Part shown: positions 9,515 to 18,779 of the stretch, in pieces
Numbering within the stretch: the stretch's first letter is position 1
Layout of the letters: every line of letters starts with the position of its first letter
Assembly: GCA_901457705.2 (NCBI GenBank)
Contig: LR590083.2
Location: forward strand, 2,852,597 to 2,916,596
DNA from: Beijerinckiaceae bacterium RH AL1
GTDB taxonomy: Bacteria > Pseudomonadota > Alphaproteobacteria > Rhizobiales > Beijerinckiaceae
DNA length: 64,000 nucleotides
Direction: 5' to 3'
The notes under the pieces: model-generated
Seen by the model: only the letters and a program-made list of their open reading frames with translations
Database searches by the model: none
What the model was told of the DNA's origin: nothing
Translations under genes and position numbers: made by a program

Positions 9515-10126
9515 TCAGGCGAGTTTGACGGACTTCAGGTAGTTGTACGCGCGGATGATCTCGCGCAGGCGGTCTTCGTTCGAGCGATCGCCGCCGTTGG
9601 CGTCCGGATGCAGCCGCTTAACCAGCTCCTTGTAGCGCGCCTTGACGGTCGGCGCGCCGGCCGTCTCGTCGAGGCCGAGCTTGTCGAGCGCCTTGGCGGC
9701 GGCGATCCCGACGCGCGGCTTCGGCGGCTCGCGCGTGCGCCCGCCGGACCGCGCCTGCATGCCAGCACGAAACATGCCGAGCGGGTCGGCCGTTCCGTCC
9801 CGGTCGCCCTCCTCGCGAAACCCTTTGGAGGTGCGGTTGGAGCCCATCGTCCAGGTGGGGCGGTGGCCGGTCAGCGCGTCGCGCTGGTAGTGCGACACGT
9901 CGTCCGCACTCATGCCGTTGAAGTAGTTGTAGGACGCATTGTACTCGCGCACGTGCTCGAGGCAGAAGCAGAAGAACTGCCCTTCGCGATCGCGCCCTTG
10001 CGGCGCGCGAAAGCTTCCGGCTTCCTTGCAGCCGGGATAGTTGCAGCGCACCTCCTCGACAGCCGGTGCAGGCCGGGTGTCGCGGGCGGTCCGTATTCGA
10101 TCGAAAATTCGGGAATTCAGGTTCAT
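9515..10126 (-). CDS. J-domain (DnaJ-like) protein encoded upstream of cobS
   Basis: The product is 203 residues. Its C-terminal 60 residues form a J domain with the HPD motif at 173-175 ([11 protein letters not shown]) and the following [13 protein letters not shown] helix. The N-terminal half has paired cysteines (C28, C33, C53, C55) that could bind metal, with FYCFCLEH-like spacing. J domains stimulate Hsp70 ATPase; the client is unknown. In rhizobial genomes a gene of this type commonly lies just before cobS, as here. It is divergent from bolA across a 129-nt gap that should contain promoters for both directions. Confidence 0.88.
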   Translation of the reverse strand: MNLNSRIFDRIRTARDTRPAPAVEEVRCNYPGCKEAGSFRAPQGRDREGQFFCFCLEHVREYNASYNYFNGMSADDVSHYQRDALTGHRPTWTMGSNRTSKGFREEGDRDGTADPLGMFRAGMQARSGGRTREPPKPRVGIAAAKALDKLGLDETAGAPTVKARYKELVKRLHPDANGGDRSNEDRLREIIRAYNYLKSVKLA

Positions 10127-10255
10127 GGTCGAGGCATTATGGGCGTGTTTCGACAGGCATCAAGCGGTGGGCGACAGGTTCACGCAGTCGCGAACCCGCG
10201 ACCCGCGTAGCATGGACGGCGCGAGACCGCGCCGGCCGATGACAGGATATCAGGC

Positions 10256-10555
10256 ATGAGTGAAGGTATCGTCGCAGATCGGATCAGGCACACGCTCACC
10301 GTCGCCTTGGCGCCGACGTCGCTTGAGGTGATCGATGAGTCGGCGCGACACGCCGGCCATGCCCACGTCGTGTCGCGTGCCGGCAGCGCACAGGGCACCG
10401 GCGAGACGCATTTCCGCATCAAGGTGGTCTCGGAAGGCTTCCGCGGCAAGAGCCGGCTCGAGCGCCATCGCGCGATCAACGCCCTGCTCGCCGACGAGCT
10501 GACGCCGGACGGCGTGCATGCGCTGGCGATCGAGGCCCGCGCGCCGGGCGAGTAG
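10256..10555 (+). CDS. bolA: BolA family protein
   Basis: This 99-residue protein has the BolA fold signature: an N-terminal helix (IVADRIRHTLTVAL), the conserved histidine region HAGHAHVVSRAG, then THFRIKVVSEGFRGKSRLERHRAINALLADEL. BolA proteins partner with monothiol glutaredoxins in iron-sulfur handling and can act as transcriptional regulators. It is slightly longer than the minimal family because of a short C-terminal extension (ALAIEARAPGE). It is a single-gene unit with a hairpin directly after its stop. Confidence 0.93.
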   Translation: MSEGIVADRIRHTLTVALAPTSLEVIDESARHAGHAHVVSRAGSAQGTGETHFRIKVVSEGFRGKSRLERHRAINALLADELTPDGVHALAIEARAPGE

Positions 10556-10561
10556 CGCGCC

Positions 10562-10582
10562 AGGCGCGCAGCTTGCGCGCCT
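10562..10582 (+). terminator. Hairpin after bolA
   Basis: AGGCGCGCA and TGCGCGCCT form a 9-bp perfect stem around a 3-nt loop, starting 7 nt after the bolA stop. The downstream T run is short. A second hairpin (AGCCCGGCG/CGCCGGCT) follows near 10599-10619. Confidence 0.5.
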
Positions 10583-10698
10583 TGAAACCGCCGCTTAGCC
10601 CGGCGATCACGCCGGCTCAGGCAAACCCAGAGCCGTCGCCGTCCCTTCCCAGCCGAAATACGCTTCGCTAGGGTCATGAGAGCGTTGGAAAAAGTTTA

Positions 10699-12267
10699 AT
10701 GCGCCGACCTTGCGACGTCCGCCGGCTCCTCTCCCCGCTCATCGTCTGCCTCGTGGCCTTGGGCATCAGCCGGGCCGAGGCCACGCCGGCGGTCAGCATG
10801 GATGTCGCAACAGGCGACGTCCTCTACGAACAGGACGCGACGCAGCTCTGGTTTCCAGCCTCGACCACCAAGCTGATGACCGTCTACGTCGCGCTTTCCG
10901 CCGTGCGCGACCATCAGATCGCGATGAACACGCCGCTCGTCGTCTCGGCCCGCGCGCACAAGATGCCGCCCTCCAAGATGGGCTTTCCGGTCGGCACGCA
11001 GGTCACGCTCGACAATGCGCTGAAGATGCTGATGGTGCGCTCGGCCAACGACATCGCGATCACCGTCGCCGAGGGCGTCGCCGGCTCGGTCGAGGCCTTC
11101 GCCGACGACATGAACCGCGCTGCCGCGCAGCTCGGCATGCACGAGTCCCACTTCGTCAATCCGAACGGCCTGCCGGCGTCCGACCATTACTCGTCGGCGC
11201 GCGACATGGCGGTGCTGGCGCGCGCCCTTTACACCGAGTTTCCCGACCAGGCCGGCCTGTTCAACCTCGGCGAGCTGTCGCTCGGCGCCGAGCTGATCCC
11301 CAACCACAACAACCTGCTTGGCCGCTACCCCGGCGCCGACGGGATGAAGACGGGCTTCACCTGCGCCGCCGGCTTCAACGTGGTGGCAAGCGCGTTCCGT
11401 GAAGGCCGCCGCGTCGTCGTGGTGGTGTTCGGCGCCCCGTCCGTGCCGATGCGGACCCAGAAGGTCGCCGCGCTGTTCGACCGCGCCTTCGCCAACATCG
11501 ATCGCCCGACCGGGCCGATCACCGCCCTGCCGGCCTCGACGGTCAGCGGGCCGCCGGACATGCACAACCTCGTCTGCCACGGCGAGCGCGTGCGGCTGAT
11601 CGCGCAGTTCCAGTCCGAGGTGCAGCAGCTCGACCAGCCGCTGCAGCCCGGCGGCTCCGGCATCGGGCTTTCGGCGCTGAACCCGGCGAGCGCGATGCTG
11701 TTCGGCTCGTCGGCCCCGAACGCCCCCAACGCGGCGAGCACGGCCGGGCCGATGGCCGAGCGCATCTCGACGATGCCGACGCCGATCTTCGATCCCGTGC
11801 CGGTCCATATCGGCGCCGACCCCGGCTACACCGGTGTCGTGGCGCAAGCGCGCGAGGCGCACTCGCCGATCGGCAGCGGCACGCCGCCCGTGACCGCCGA
11901 GGCCTACGCCGCGCCGGCGACCCAGCCCGTCGTCGGCATCTCGCCGCTCAAGGTCGACCCGACCGCCCTGCCTCTGCGGGGACGTCGCGGCCGTCTCGCG
12001 CGGGTCCCGCATCGCGGCCGTGTCACGATGAAGGCTGCGGCGGAGGCGCCGAAGACCAAGGTGCTGGCCGGCAGCGAGGGCGAGGCGCCGACCGAGCCCG
12101 CGGCGGCGGCCAAGCCGCATGCCAAGGCCGCGCGACACCAGGCGGCGCCCGCCAAGGCCAAGAAGGCGGTCGCCAAGAAGGCCGAGCCGGCGCACAAGGC
12201 GGCGGTGAAGAAGCCCGAATCGAAGAAGGTCGCCAGGGCCAAGTCGAAGGCCGATGACGGCAACTGA
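10699..12267 (+). CDS. D-alanyl-D-alanine carboxypeptidase (PBP5/6-type), Ala/Lys-rich tail
   Basis: This 522-residue exported peptidase of family S11 has all three penicillin-binding motifs: S55-T-T-K58, S115-A-N117 and K217-T-G219. An N-terminal signal segment (LLSPLIVCLVALGISRAEA) targets the periplasm. DD-carboxypeptidases trim the terminal D-Ala of peptidoglycan pentapeptides. The catalytic part ends near residue 290. It is followed by a linker and a very Ala/Lys-rich C-terminal tail (from about 440: KAAAEAPKTK, AKPHAKAARH) that could bind peptidoglycan or another polyanion. The gene overlaps the next one, a close paralogue, by 14 nt. Confidence 0.92.
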   Translation: MRRPCDVRRLLSPLIVCLVALGISRAEATPAVSMDVATGDVLYEQDATQLWFPASTTKLMTVYVALSAVRDHQIAMNTPLVVSARAHKMPPSKMGFPVGTQVTLDNALKMLMVRSANDIAITVAEGVAGSVEAFADDMNRAAAQLGMHESHFVNPNGLPASDHYSSARDMAVLARALYTEFPDQAGLFNLGELSLGAELIPNHNNLLGRYPGADGMKTGFTCAAGFNVVASAFREGRRVVVVVFGAPSVPMRTQKVAALFDRAFANIDRPTGPITALPASTVSGPPDMHNLVCHGERVRLIAQFQSEVQQLDQPLQPGGSGIGLSALNPASAMLFGSSAPNAPNAASTAGPMAERISTMPTPIFDPVPVHIGADPGYTGVVAQAREAHSPIGSGTPPVTAEAYAAPATQPVVGISPLKVDPTALPLRGRRGRLARVPHRGRVTMKAAAEAPKTKVLAGSEGEAPTEPAAAAKPHAKAARHQAAPAKAKKAVAKKAEPAHKAAVKKPESKKVARAKSKADDGN

Positions 12268-13564
12268 GGGCGTGGCGAACGCCCTCGCGCGGCTGGCGCG
12301 CCGGGGCTTCGCCATCCTGCTCTGGACGCTGATCGGGGCGACGGCGGCAGGCGCGACGCCCGCGCTCACCATCGACGACGCGACCGGCGAGGTCCTTTAC
12401 GCGCAGGACGCGACACAGCGCTGGTTTCCCGCCTCGACGACCAAGCTGATGACCGTCTATGTCGCGCTGTCCGCCGTGCGCGACCACAAGATTTCCTTCG
12501 ACACACCGCTCGTCGTCTCGGCGCGCGCGCACAAGATGCCGCCGGCGCATATGGGCTTTCCCACCGGCACGCAGGTGACGCTCGGCAACGCGCTGAAGAT
12601 GCTGATGGTGGAATCGCCCAACGACATCGCGATCACCATCGCCGAGGGCGTGTCCGGGTCCGTCGAGGCATTCGCAGGCGACATGAACCGTGCCGCGGCT
12701 CAGCTCGGGATGCGGGACTCGCACTTCGTCAACCCGAACGGCCTCGCAGCACCCGACCATTATTCCTCCGCCCGCGATCTCGCGATCCTGGCGCGGGCGC
12801 TCCTGGCGACCTTTCCCGAGGAGGCCAAGCTCTTCGACATCGGCGAGCTCGAGCTCGGCAAGAAGCGAATCCCCAACACCAACACCCTGCTCGGGCGCTA
12901 TCCCGGCATGGACGGCATGAAGACCGGCTTCACCTGCGCCGCCGGCTGGAACCTGGTCGCCACGGCCTTCCGCAACGGCCGCCGGCTGATCGTCGTGGTG
13001 CTCGGCGGCCCGACGGCCGACCTGCGCAACGCGATGGTCGTCGACCTGCTCGATCGCGGCTTCGACGGCATCGACCAGCCGCATGGCTCGGTCCTGACGC
13101 TGCCGGCGTCGCAAGGCGCCCCGCCCGACCTGCACGACGAGGTCTGCGCCAAGGACCCGGTCACCGCGCCCTTCGAGGCAGACCTGGCGCGGCTCGACGC
13201 GCCGCTAATCGCCTCGACCACGGCCGCGCCGGCGACAACGATCGAGGGCGCCATCGCCGGCAGCGCGGCGGCGCCGCCGCAGCAGGGCAACAGCGTCGTC
13301 GCGCGTATCGCGGCGCTCCCGACGCCGGTCTTCACGCCCGTCGCCGTGCACATCGGGGCTGAGCCGGGGTACCAGGGCGCCGTCGCGCAGGCGCGTGCGC
13401 CGCACGCGCCGATCGGCACGACGACGAAGCCGATGACCGCCGAGGCCGCCGAAGCGTTGGACCGGAAGCATCCCGCCAAGCGCACCGCCGCTGCCGGCGC
13501 CAAGAAAGCCAAGGCGCCCTCCCACGCCGCCGCGGCGAAGGCGAAGAAGCCAGATGCCAGCTGA
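12254..13564 (+). CDS. D-alanyl-D-alanine carboxypeptidase, tandem paralogue
   Basis: This 436-residue protein is a close paralogue of the preceding product across the whole catalytic domain. It carries S61-T-T-K64, S121-P-N123 and K223-T-G225; the middle motif is SPN where the neighbour has SAN. A hydrophobic signal segment (GFAILLWTLIGATAAGA) is present. The Lys/Ala tail is shorter (AKRTAAAGAKKAKAP...AKKPDAS). The 14-nt overlap upstream and 11-nt overlap with the G3E GTPase downstream indicate one operon. A tandem duplication with later divergence of tail length and motif II is the simplest history. Confidence 0.92.
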   Translation: MTATEGVANALARLARRGFAILLWTLIGATAAGATPALTIDDATGEVLYAQDATQRWFPASTTKLMTVYVALSAVRDHKISFDTPLVVSARAHKMPPAHMGFPTGTQVTLGNALKMLMVESPNDIAITIAEGVSGSVEAFAGDMNRAAAQLGMRDSHFVNPNGLAAPDHYSSARDLAILARALLATFPEEAKLFDIGELELGKKRIPNTNTLLGRYPGMDGMKTGFTCAAGWNLVATAFRNGRRLIVVVLGGPTADLRNAMVVDLLDRGFDGIDQPHGSVLTLPASQGAPPDLHDEVCAKDPVTAPFEADLARLDAPLIASTTAAPATTIEGAIAGSAAAPPQQGNSVVARIAALPTPVFTPVAVHIGAEPGYQGAVAQARAPHAPIGTTTKPMTAEAAEALDRKHPAKRTAAAGAKKAKAPSHAAAAKAKKPDAS

Positions 13565-14669
13565 CGCGACCTCGCCACCGGGTCACGCGCGCCGGCCGCC
13601 GCCGCCCTTCGACCTCGTCGTCGTTACCGGCTTCCTCGGCGCCGGCAAGACGACGCTGCTGAACCGCCTGCTGCGCGACTCCGCCCTCTCCGACACGCTG
13701 GTGCTGATCAACGAGTTCGGCTCGGTCGGTCTCGACCACCATCTCGTCGAGCGGGTCGACGGCGACATGCTGGTGATGACGTCGGGCTGCCTCTGCTGCT
13801 CGATCCGCGGCGATCTCGTCGCGACGCTCGAGGACGCGCTGCGCGCCCGCGACAACGGGCGCATGAGCCCCTTCACCCGCGTGCTCATCGAGACGACGGG
13901 CCTCGCCGACCCGGCGCCCGTGCTGCACACGGTGATGGCGCACCCCTACCTCAGGATGCGCTTTCGCCTGCAGGCGGTGGTCACCCTCGTCGATGCGGTG
14001 GTCGGAGATGCCACCCTCGACGCGCACCAGGAGGCCGTGAAGCAGGTTGCGATGGCCGACCGCCTTATCCTCTCCAAGGCCGACCTGGCCGGCGACACCG
14101 CCCACCTGGAAGCACGACTCCGCCGCCTCAACCCCGGCGCGCCCCTGTTCCGCGCCGATAAGGCGAGCGTCGCCGATCTCCTCCGAGGCGTCTCGTACGA
14201 CCCGGTCGCGCGCGGCGCCGATGCCAAGGCCTGGCTCGCGGCGGAAGCGCTCGAGCAGGCGCCCGACCATCATCACCACGATGTGAACCGTCACGACGCC
14301 CGCATCCGCGCCTTCAGCCTGCGATGGCCGCGGCCGGTCGCGCCGGCAGCGCTGTCGCTCTTCCTCGATCTGCTGGTGTCGGCCCACGGCGCCCGGCTGC
14401 TGCGCTGCAAGGGGCTCGTGGCGTTGACCGACGACCCGGCGCGGCCGGCGGTCGTGCACGCGGTCCAGCACGTCGTCCATCCCCTGCAGCGGCTCGAGTC
14501 CTGGCCGGACTACGACCATGCCACGCGCCTGGTCTTCATCGTGCAGGATCTCGACGAAGCCTTCGTCGCTGGCCTCTGGTCGGCGGCGGCCGGCGAGCCG
14601 GGAATCGATCGCGCCGACCCGGGCGCGCCCAACCCGCTCGCGCCGGCGCCGGGCGGCCTGCTGGCGTGA
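13554..14669 (+). CDS. CobW/COG0523-type G3E GTPase
   Basis: This 371-residue G3E-family GTPase has a P-loop GFLGAGKT at 26-33, the metal-binding GCLCC motif (C79, C81, C82, followed by SIRGDL), the Walker B ETTGLADPAP and the base-recognition SKAD. A histidine cluster (DHHHHD, about 238-243) and a CobW_C domain follow. COG0523 proteins are metal chaperones or insertases, often for zinc or cobalt. Overlap with two peptidoglycan carboxypeptidase genes rather than cobalamin genes argues against a CobW role and leaves its client open; many close relatives work in zinc limitation. Confidence 0.9.
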   Translation: MPADATSPPGHARRPPPPFDLVVVTGFLGAGKTTLLNRLLRDSALSDTLVLINEFGSVGLDHHLVERVDGDMLVMTSGCLCCSIRGDLVATLEDALRARDNGRMSPFTRVLIETTGLADPAPVLHTVMAHPYLRMRFRLQAVVTLVDAVVGDATLDAHQEAVKQVAMADRLILSKADLAGDTAHLEARLRRLNPGAPLFRADKASVADLLRGVSYDPVARGADAKAWLAAEALEQAPDHHHHDVNRHDARIRAFSLRWPRPVAPAALSLFLDLLVSAHGARLLRCKGLVALTDDPARPAVVHAVQHVVHPLQRLESWPDYDHATRLVFIVQDLDEAFVAGLWSAAAGEPGIDRADPGAPNPLAPAPGGLLA

Positions 14670-14825
14670 TCGACGTCAGACTCCGTTAACCGCCTCCGAC
14701 ATCCGTTGCCCCCGCGTAAAGGCGGATCAAGGTTTGGCCTGCCTCTTGTTGGCGTAACCGATGACCGGGTTAACCGCGGGTGTTCTGTGTCAAATCGGAG
14801 CGCACGGCCCGGAGAGGCGGCTCGT

Positions 14826-16103
14826 TTGGACGCATCAAGGCACTGGCTCGTCGACGAAGACCCTGCGCTGCCCGACGTGATCGAGCCGCTGGAGCGCGAA
14901 GCGTCGCGCGAAACCCTGCCCCTAGGCCTGTCGATCGAGCAGGCGGACCTGCGCACGCTGCTCGGCTACCAGGAGGCCTGGGCGCGGCTCGCCGCCAACG
15001 CGCTCGACCCCAACATCTTCCTCGATCCGGCCTTCGCGCTGCCGCTGATCCAGCACATCGCCCCCGTCGAGCGACCGCACTTCGTCCTCGTCTGGCAGGA
15101 GAGCGGTTCGACGTCCTTCGGCCGCCTCGTCGGGTTGCTGCCGCTCGCCCGGCGGCTCGTGCCCGGCGACCGCGTCGCGCGCGGGTTCGCGCACGAGCAG
15201 ATCTGCCTCGGCCAGCCGCTGCTCGACCGCGACCTCGCCGACGCCGCCTGGGAGAGCCTCCGCGATTGGCTCGCCGCCGGCAACACGCGCCTTGCGCTGC
15301 GGCTCCGCCGCGTGCCGCGCGACGGCATATTCTATCAACGGTATGTCGCGCCGACGCTCGGCACCGCGGCCCATGTGCTTGGCGAGCACCGGCGCGCGTG
15401 CCTCCATGCCCGCGACGGCACGACCTCGCCCGGCGTCGCGAGCTTCCGCTCGGCCAAGCGTCGCAAGGAATCGCGCCGGCAGCGGCGCCGGCTGGCCGAC
15501 CACGGCATCCGGACCTACCGCTCCGCCGCGAGCCCAGCCGAGATCAAGCACGCCACTGAGCGCTTCCTCGCGCTGGAGTTCAACAGCTGGAAGGGGGTGC
15601 ACGGCAACGCCCTGCTTGAGGACGCCGGCCTCGCGACCTTCACGCGCAGCATGACCCGCCTGATGGCCGAGGACGGCAAGTGCCGCATCGATTCGCTCGA
15701 GCTCGACGGGCGCCCCGTAGCCATGGGCATCGTCATCACGGCGCACGGCCGCGCCCACTTCTGGAAGACCGCCTTCGACGAGCGCTTCGCCGCGCTCTCG
15801 CCCGGCGTGCAGCTGGCCCTCGAGCTCACCGAGGTCCAGCTGGCCGACCCCAGCGTGACGACGACCGATTCTTGTGCCGCCCCCGATCATCCCATGATCG
15901 ACCGCCTGTGGCCGGACCGCATGGCGCTGGTCGACGTGATGATCGACCTGCACCCCGACGAACCGGCGTCCTTCCGCACCGTTTACGCCATCGAGCGGAC
16001 GGCCATCGCGGCGCGCGCCCGCGCCAAGGCGTTGTGGCACGCGCTGCGCGCCCTGCGTCGCGGCCGCAAGGGAGCCGGGACGCGCTCGGAGCGAAGCGGA
16101 TAG
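14826..16103 (+). CDS. FemAB/GNAT-like acyltransferase (BioF2-like domain)
   Basis: The product is about 425 residues. The C-terminal half has the layout of the BioF2-like acetyltransferase/FemAB group: KRRKESRRQRRRLADHG, then RFLALEFNSWKGVHGNALL, RIDSLELDGRPVAMGIVI and HFWKTAFDERFAALSPGVQL. The N-terminal half (ALDPNIFLDPAFALPLIQHI; LVGLLPLARR) matches the same family. These enzymes are often involved in cell-envelope or exopolysaccharide modification; the substrate is unknown. I start at TTG 14826 because GGAGAGG lies 8 nt upstream; an upstream TTG at 14706 would add 40 atypical residues. Confidence 0.75.
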   Translation: MDASRHWLVDEDPALPDVIEPLEREASRETLPLGLSIEQADLRTLLGYQEAWARLAANALDPNIFLDPAFALPLIQHIAPVERPHFVLVWQESGSTSFGRLVGLLPLARRLVPGDRVARGFAHEQICLGQPLLDRDLADAAWESLRDWLAAGNTRLALRLRRVPRDGIFYQRYVAPTLGTAAHVLGEHRRACLHARDGTTSPGVASFRSAKRRKESRRQRRRLADHGIRTYRSAASPAEIKHATERFLALEFNSWKGVHGNALLEDAGLATFTRSMTRLMAEDGKCRIDSLELDGRPVAMGIVITAHGRAHFWKTAFDERFAALSPGVQLALELTEVQLADPSVTTTDSCAAPDHPMIDRLWPDRMALVDVMIDLHPDEPASFRTVYAIERTAIAARARAKALWHALRALRRGRKGAGTRSERSG

Positions 16104-16115
16104 GCATCGGGCGGC

Positions 16116-16400
16116 ATGGACCTCGACAGGCAACGGCTCGACAAGTGGATCTGGTTTGCCCGCGTCGTGAAGAGCCGGACCCTGGCCGCGCGTCTCGTCG
16201 AGGCCGGCCATGTTCGTGTCAACGGCCAGCGGGCCTCGACCGGCGCCAAGTCCGTCGTCATCGGCGACGTCCTGACACTTGCCCTCGAGCGGGAGGTCCG
16301 TGTCCTCGAGATCGTCGGGCTCGGCGAGCGCCGCGGCCCCTTCAAGGAAGCCTGTCTCCTGTTCCGCGACCTGAGCGAGCAAAAACCCAGCTGCGCTTGA
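16116..16400 (+). CDS. S4-domain RNA-binding protein (Hsp15/HslR-like)
   Basis: This 94-residue protein is mostly one S4 domain: RLDKWIWFARVVKSRTLAARLVEAGHVRVNGQRAS, then the strand VVIGDVLTLALEREVRVLEI. This is the Hsp15/HslR pattern; E. coli Hsp15 binds 50S subunits carrying a stalled nascent chain. It begins 12 nt after the FemAB-like stop and is probably co-transcribed with it. Small rhizobial genes of this kind commonly precede fdxA, as here. Confidence 0.9.
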   Translation: MDLDRQRLDKWIWFARVVKSRTLAARLVEAGHVRVNGQRASTGAKSVVIGDVLTLALEREVRVLEIVGLGERRGPFKEACLLFRDLSEQKPSCA

Positions 16401-16508
16401 GCGACCTCGCGTCCGCTTGCCTTGCGGGCACGAAGCGAATAGCAAGCCGATAACCTCAATCCATCAGACGGAAGCGGAGCCGGCCGCTACGGCCGGGAAG
16501 GAAAGCTC

Positions 16509-16844
16509 ATGACGTACGTGGTCGTCGAGAATTGCATCAAGTGCAAGTACACCGACTGCGTCGAGGTGTGTCCGGTCGACTGCTTCTACGAGGGCGAGAA
16601 CATGCTCGTCATCCACCCGGACGAATGCATCGACTGCGGCGTCTGCGAGCCGGAATGCCCGGCCGAGGCGATCAAGCCCGACACCTCGAAGGGTCTCGAG
16701 GACTGGCTGAAGCTCAACCTCGAGATGGCCAAGAGCTGGCCGAACCTGACGAAGAAGCGCGATCCGCTGCCGGAAGCGAAGGAAATGGACGGCAAGGAGG
16801 GCAAGCTGGAGCTGTTCTCGCCGAATCCCGGCGAAGGCGACTGA
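16509..16844 (+). CDS. fdxA: Ferredoxin FdxA (two-cluster, 7Fe-type)
   Basis: This 111-residue ferredoxin has cysteines in the order [17 protein letters not shown] and [12 protein letters not shown]. The first motif is the modified one that binds a [3Fe-4S] cluster; the second binds [4Fe-4S]. The C-terminal extension ([19 protein letters not shown]) is typical of the alphaproteobacterial FdxA group. It is a soluble electron carrier with no fixed partner known here. fdxA directly before carD is a conserved arrangement in rhizobia. A hairpin lies 50 nt after the stop. Confidence 0.95.
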   Translation: MTYVVVENCIKCKYTDCVEVCPVDCFYEGENMLVIHPDECIDCGVCEPECPAEAIKPDTSKGLEDWLKLNLEMAKSWPNLTKKRDPLPEAKEMDGKEGKLELFSPNPGEGD

Positions 16845-16893
16845 CCCGCCGCGCAGCTTCAATTTCGCGTATTCCGGCCGCGTAGCATTAACT

Positions 16894-16919
16894 ATTTGCC
16901 CGCTCGTTGGCGGGCAAAT
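16894..16919 (+). terminator. Hairpin after fdxA
   Basis: ATTTGCCCGC and GCGGGCAAAT form a 10-bp perfect stem around TCGTTG, 50 nt after the fdxA stop. There is no long T run. The rest of the 318-nt gap before carD shows no gene. Confidence 0.55.
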
Positions 16920-17162
16920 GCCGGGATTCATTGATTTTCAGCCGATTGTATGATACCAGATCGTTAATGACCTACATCCCGCAACACTCCCCCACCTGCT
17001 CGACGTGTCCGTCAAGCGGGATCGAGCCGCGCAGGTAATCGGTCGAACTTCCCTAAACGGCGCCGCCTGGACCCGGCGTGATCATCACGTGCCCTGCCCC
17101 CTCCGGCACGTCGTCGTCGATCACGCAGCTCGGCCGGTCGTCCGATCTCAGGAGTGGCGCTG

Positions 17163-18752
17163 ATGTCGCCGAAAACCAAACCCGCCGCACGGGACCGCAA
17201 GGTGGCCAAGGCCGCTGTGGCCAAGCCGGCGACGACCAAGCCGGCGACGGCGAAAGCCGCGACGAGCAAGCGGACCGCTGCCAAGGCTGAGTCGGCGAAG
17301 ACCGCCAAGGCGGCCAAATCAGCCTCGGTGACTGGGCGTACCGCCAAGCCTGCTGCCCCGTCAAGGGCCGCGGCGCGGTCGGCGACGCAGCCCGCGGCTT
17401 CGGTGAAGCACGCGAGCGCAGCGCGTCCGGCGGCCTCCACCGCCCGGTCCAAGTCGGCGGCAGCCAAGGCGACGACGGCCAGGACGGCGACAAGCCGCCC
17501 TGCGGCAAAAAGCTCGGCCTCGACCAACGCGCAGGTGACCGCGAAGCCGGCGCCGAAGCCGGTGGCCGCGAAGGCGAAACCCGCTGCCAAGGCTGCGCCG
17601 GTCGCTGCCCGCAAGGCGGTCGCCAAGCCGACGTCGAAGTCGAAGTCCGGCGCGAAGGCGTCCGAGGCCACCACCAAGCCGACGCCGAAGGCGCCCAAGG
17701 GCGCCCCGGCCGCGCAGAAGATTTCCAGCAACACGGCGGCCGCGGAGGCCGCCGCAATGTCCGAACGAAAGGCGACGATGCCCACGAAAAAGAACGCCGC
17801 AGACGCAACGGCGACCAAGAACACCACCCCTGTCGCGGCCAAGCCGGCGGCGACCGGAGCGGCGGCTTCCGCGAAGCCTGCCGCCAAGCCGAGCCCGGTG
17901 AAGTCGAGCGCGACGCGTCATGCGGCCGCCGCCTTCGTCGCGGCGCGCAAGAAGATGACGTCGGCTGCGAAGCCGGCGCCTGCTTCCGAGAGTGTCGATG
18001 CTGTGAAAGGTGTTGCCGAGGTGGCTGACAAGAACGCGAAGAAGACCGTCGACGAGCGCGCGGCGCCTGCCGCGACCCCGGCTGCCGCGCAGGCACCGGC
18101 TCCAGCGCCGGCTGCCGCGGCACCCGTGCGTCCCACCATGCCGCCGCGGCCGGCGGCCTTCGCCGCCAAGCCGAAGCCGACCGGCAAGGCGCCGACGTTC
18201 AAGACCGGCGAGTTCATCGTCTATCCGGCGCATGGCGTCGGCGAGATCATCGCCGTCGAGGAGCAGGTCGTCGCCGGCTACAAGCTCGAGCTGTTCGTCG
18301 TGTCCTTCATCAAGGACAAGATGATCCTCAAGGTGCCGCTGCCGAAGGCCGCGAGCGTCGGCATGCGCAAGCTCGCCGACAGCGCGATCATGAAGCGCGC
18401 CCTCGACACGCTGACCGGCCGCGCGCGCATTAAGCGCACGATGTGGTCGCGCCGCGCGCAGGAGTACGAGGCGAAGATCAACTCGGGCGACCTCGTCGCC
18501 ATCGCCGAGGTGGTCCGCGACCTCTACCGCTCCGACGCGCAGCCCGAGCAGTCCTACTCCGAGCGCCAGCTCTACGAGGCGGCGCTCGACCGGATGGCCC
18601 GTGAGCTTGCCGCCGTGCAAAAGCTGACCGACACCGAGGCGCTCAAGGTGATCGACAGCCAGCTGCAAAAGGGCCCGCGCCGTACCAAGGCCGACGAGGC
18701 CGAGGCCAGCGAGGACGGCGACGACGACAGCGACGTCGGCGAGGCGGCGTAA
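17163..18752 (+). CDS. CarD-family transcription regulator with long histone-H1-like N-terminal region
   Basis: The 529-residue product has two unlike parts. Residues 1-345 are almost only Ala, Lys, Pro, Ser and Thr, with repeated KPA/AKAA/TAKP units like histone H1 or bacterial H1-like tails. Residues 346-510 are a CarD domain: FKTGEFIVYPAHGVGEI, the RNA-polymerase-interacting Tudor-like fold (YKLELFVVSFIKDKMILKVPL), then the helical DNA-contacting part (RIKRTMWSRRAQEYEAKINSGD, VVRDLYRSD). An acidic tail follows. CarD binds the RNA polymerase beta subunit and stabilises open promoter complexes. Usual alphaproteobacterial CarD is under 200 residues, so the basic extension more than doubles it. 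ATG 17163 has AGGAG 8 nt upstream. Confidence 0.9.
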   Translation: MSPKTKPAARDRKVAKAAVAKPATTKPATAKAATSKRTAAKAESAKTAKAAKSASVTGRTAKPAAPSRAAARSATQPAASVKHASAARPAASTARSKSAAAKATTARTATSRPAAKSSASTNAQVTAKPAPKPVAAKAKPAAKAAPVAARKAVAKPTSKSKSGAKASEATTKPTPKAPKGAPAAQKISSNTAAAEAAAMSERKATMPTKKNAADATATKNTTPVAAKPAATGAAASAKPAAKPSPVKSSATRHAAAAFVAARKKMTSAAKPAPASESVDAVKGVAEVADKNAKKTVDERAAPAATPAAAQAPAPAPAAAAPVRPTMPPRPAAFAAKPKPTGKAPTFKTGEFIVYPAHGVGEIIAVEEQVVAGYKLELFVVSFIKDKMILKVPLPKAASVGMRKLADSAIMKRALDTLTGRARIKRTMWSRRAQEYEAKINSGDLVAIAEVVRDLYRSDAQPEQSYSERQLYEAALDRMARELAAVQKLTDTEALKVIDSQLQKGPRRTKADEAEASEDGDDDSDVGEAA

Positions 18753-18779
18753 GCCCCTTAAGCCTTCGCAAGACATCAG

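Noticed and set aside
14680-14790. TTAACC half-sites as a CtrA promoter for the FemAB-like gene
   Set aside because: The two TTAACC motifs are about 80 nt apart, and neither has a partner at 7-nt spacing.
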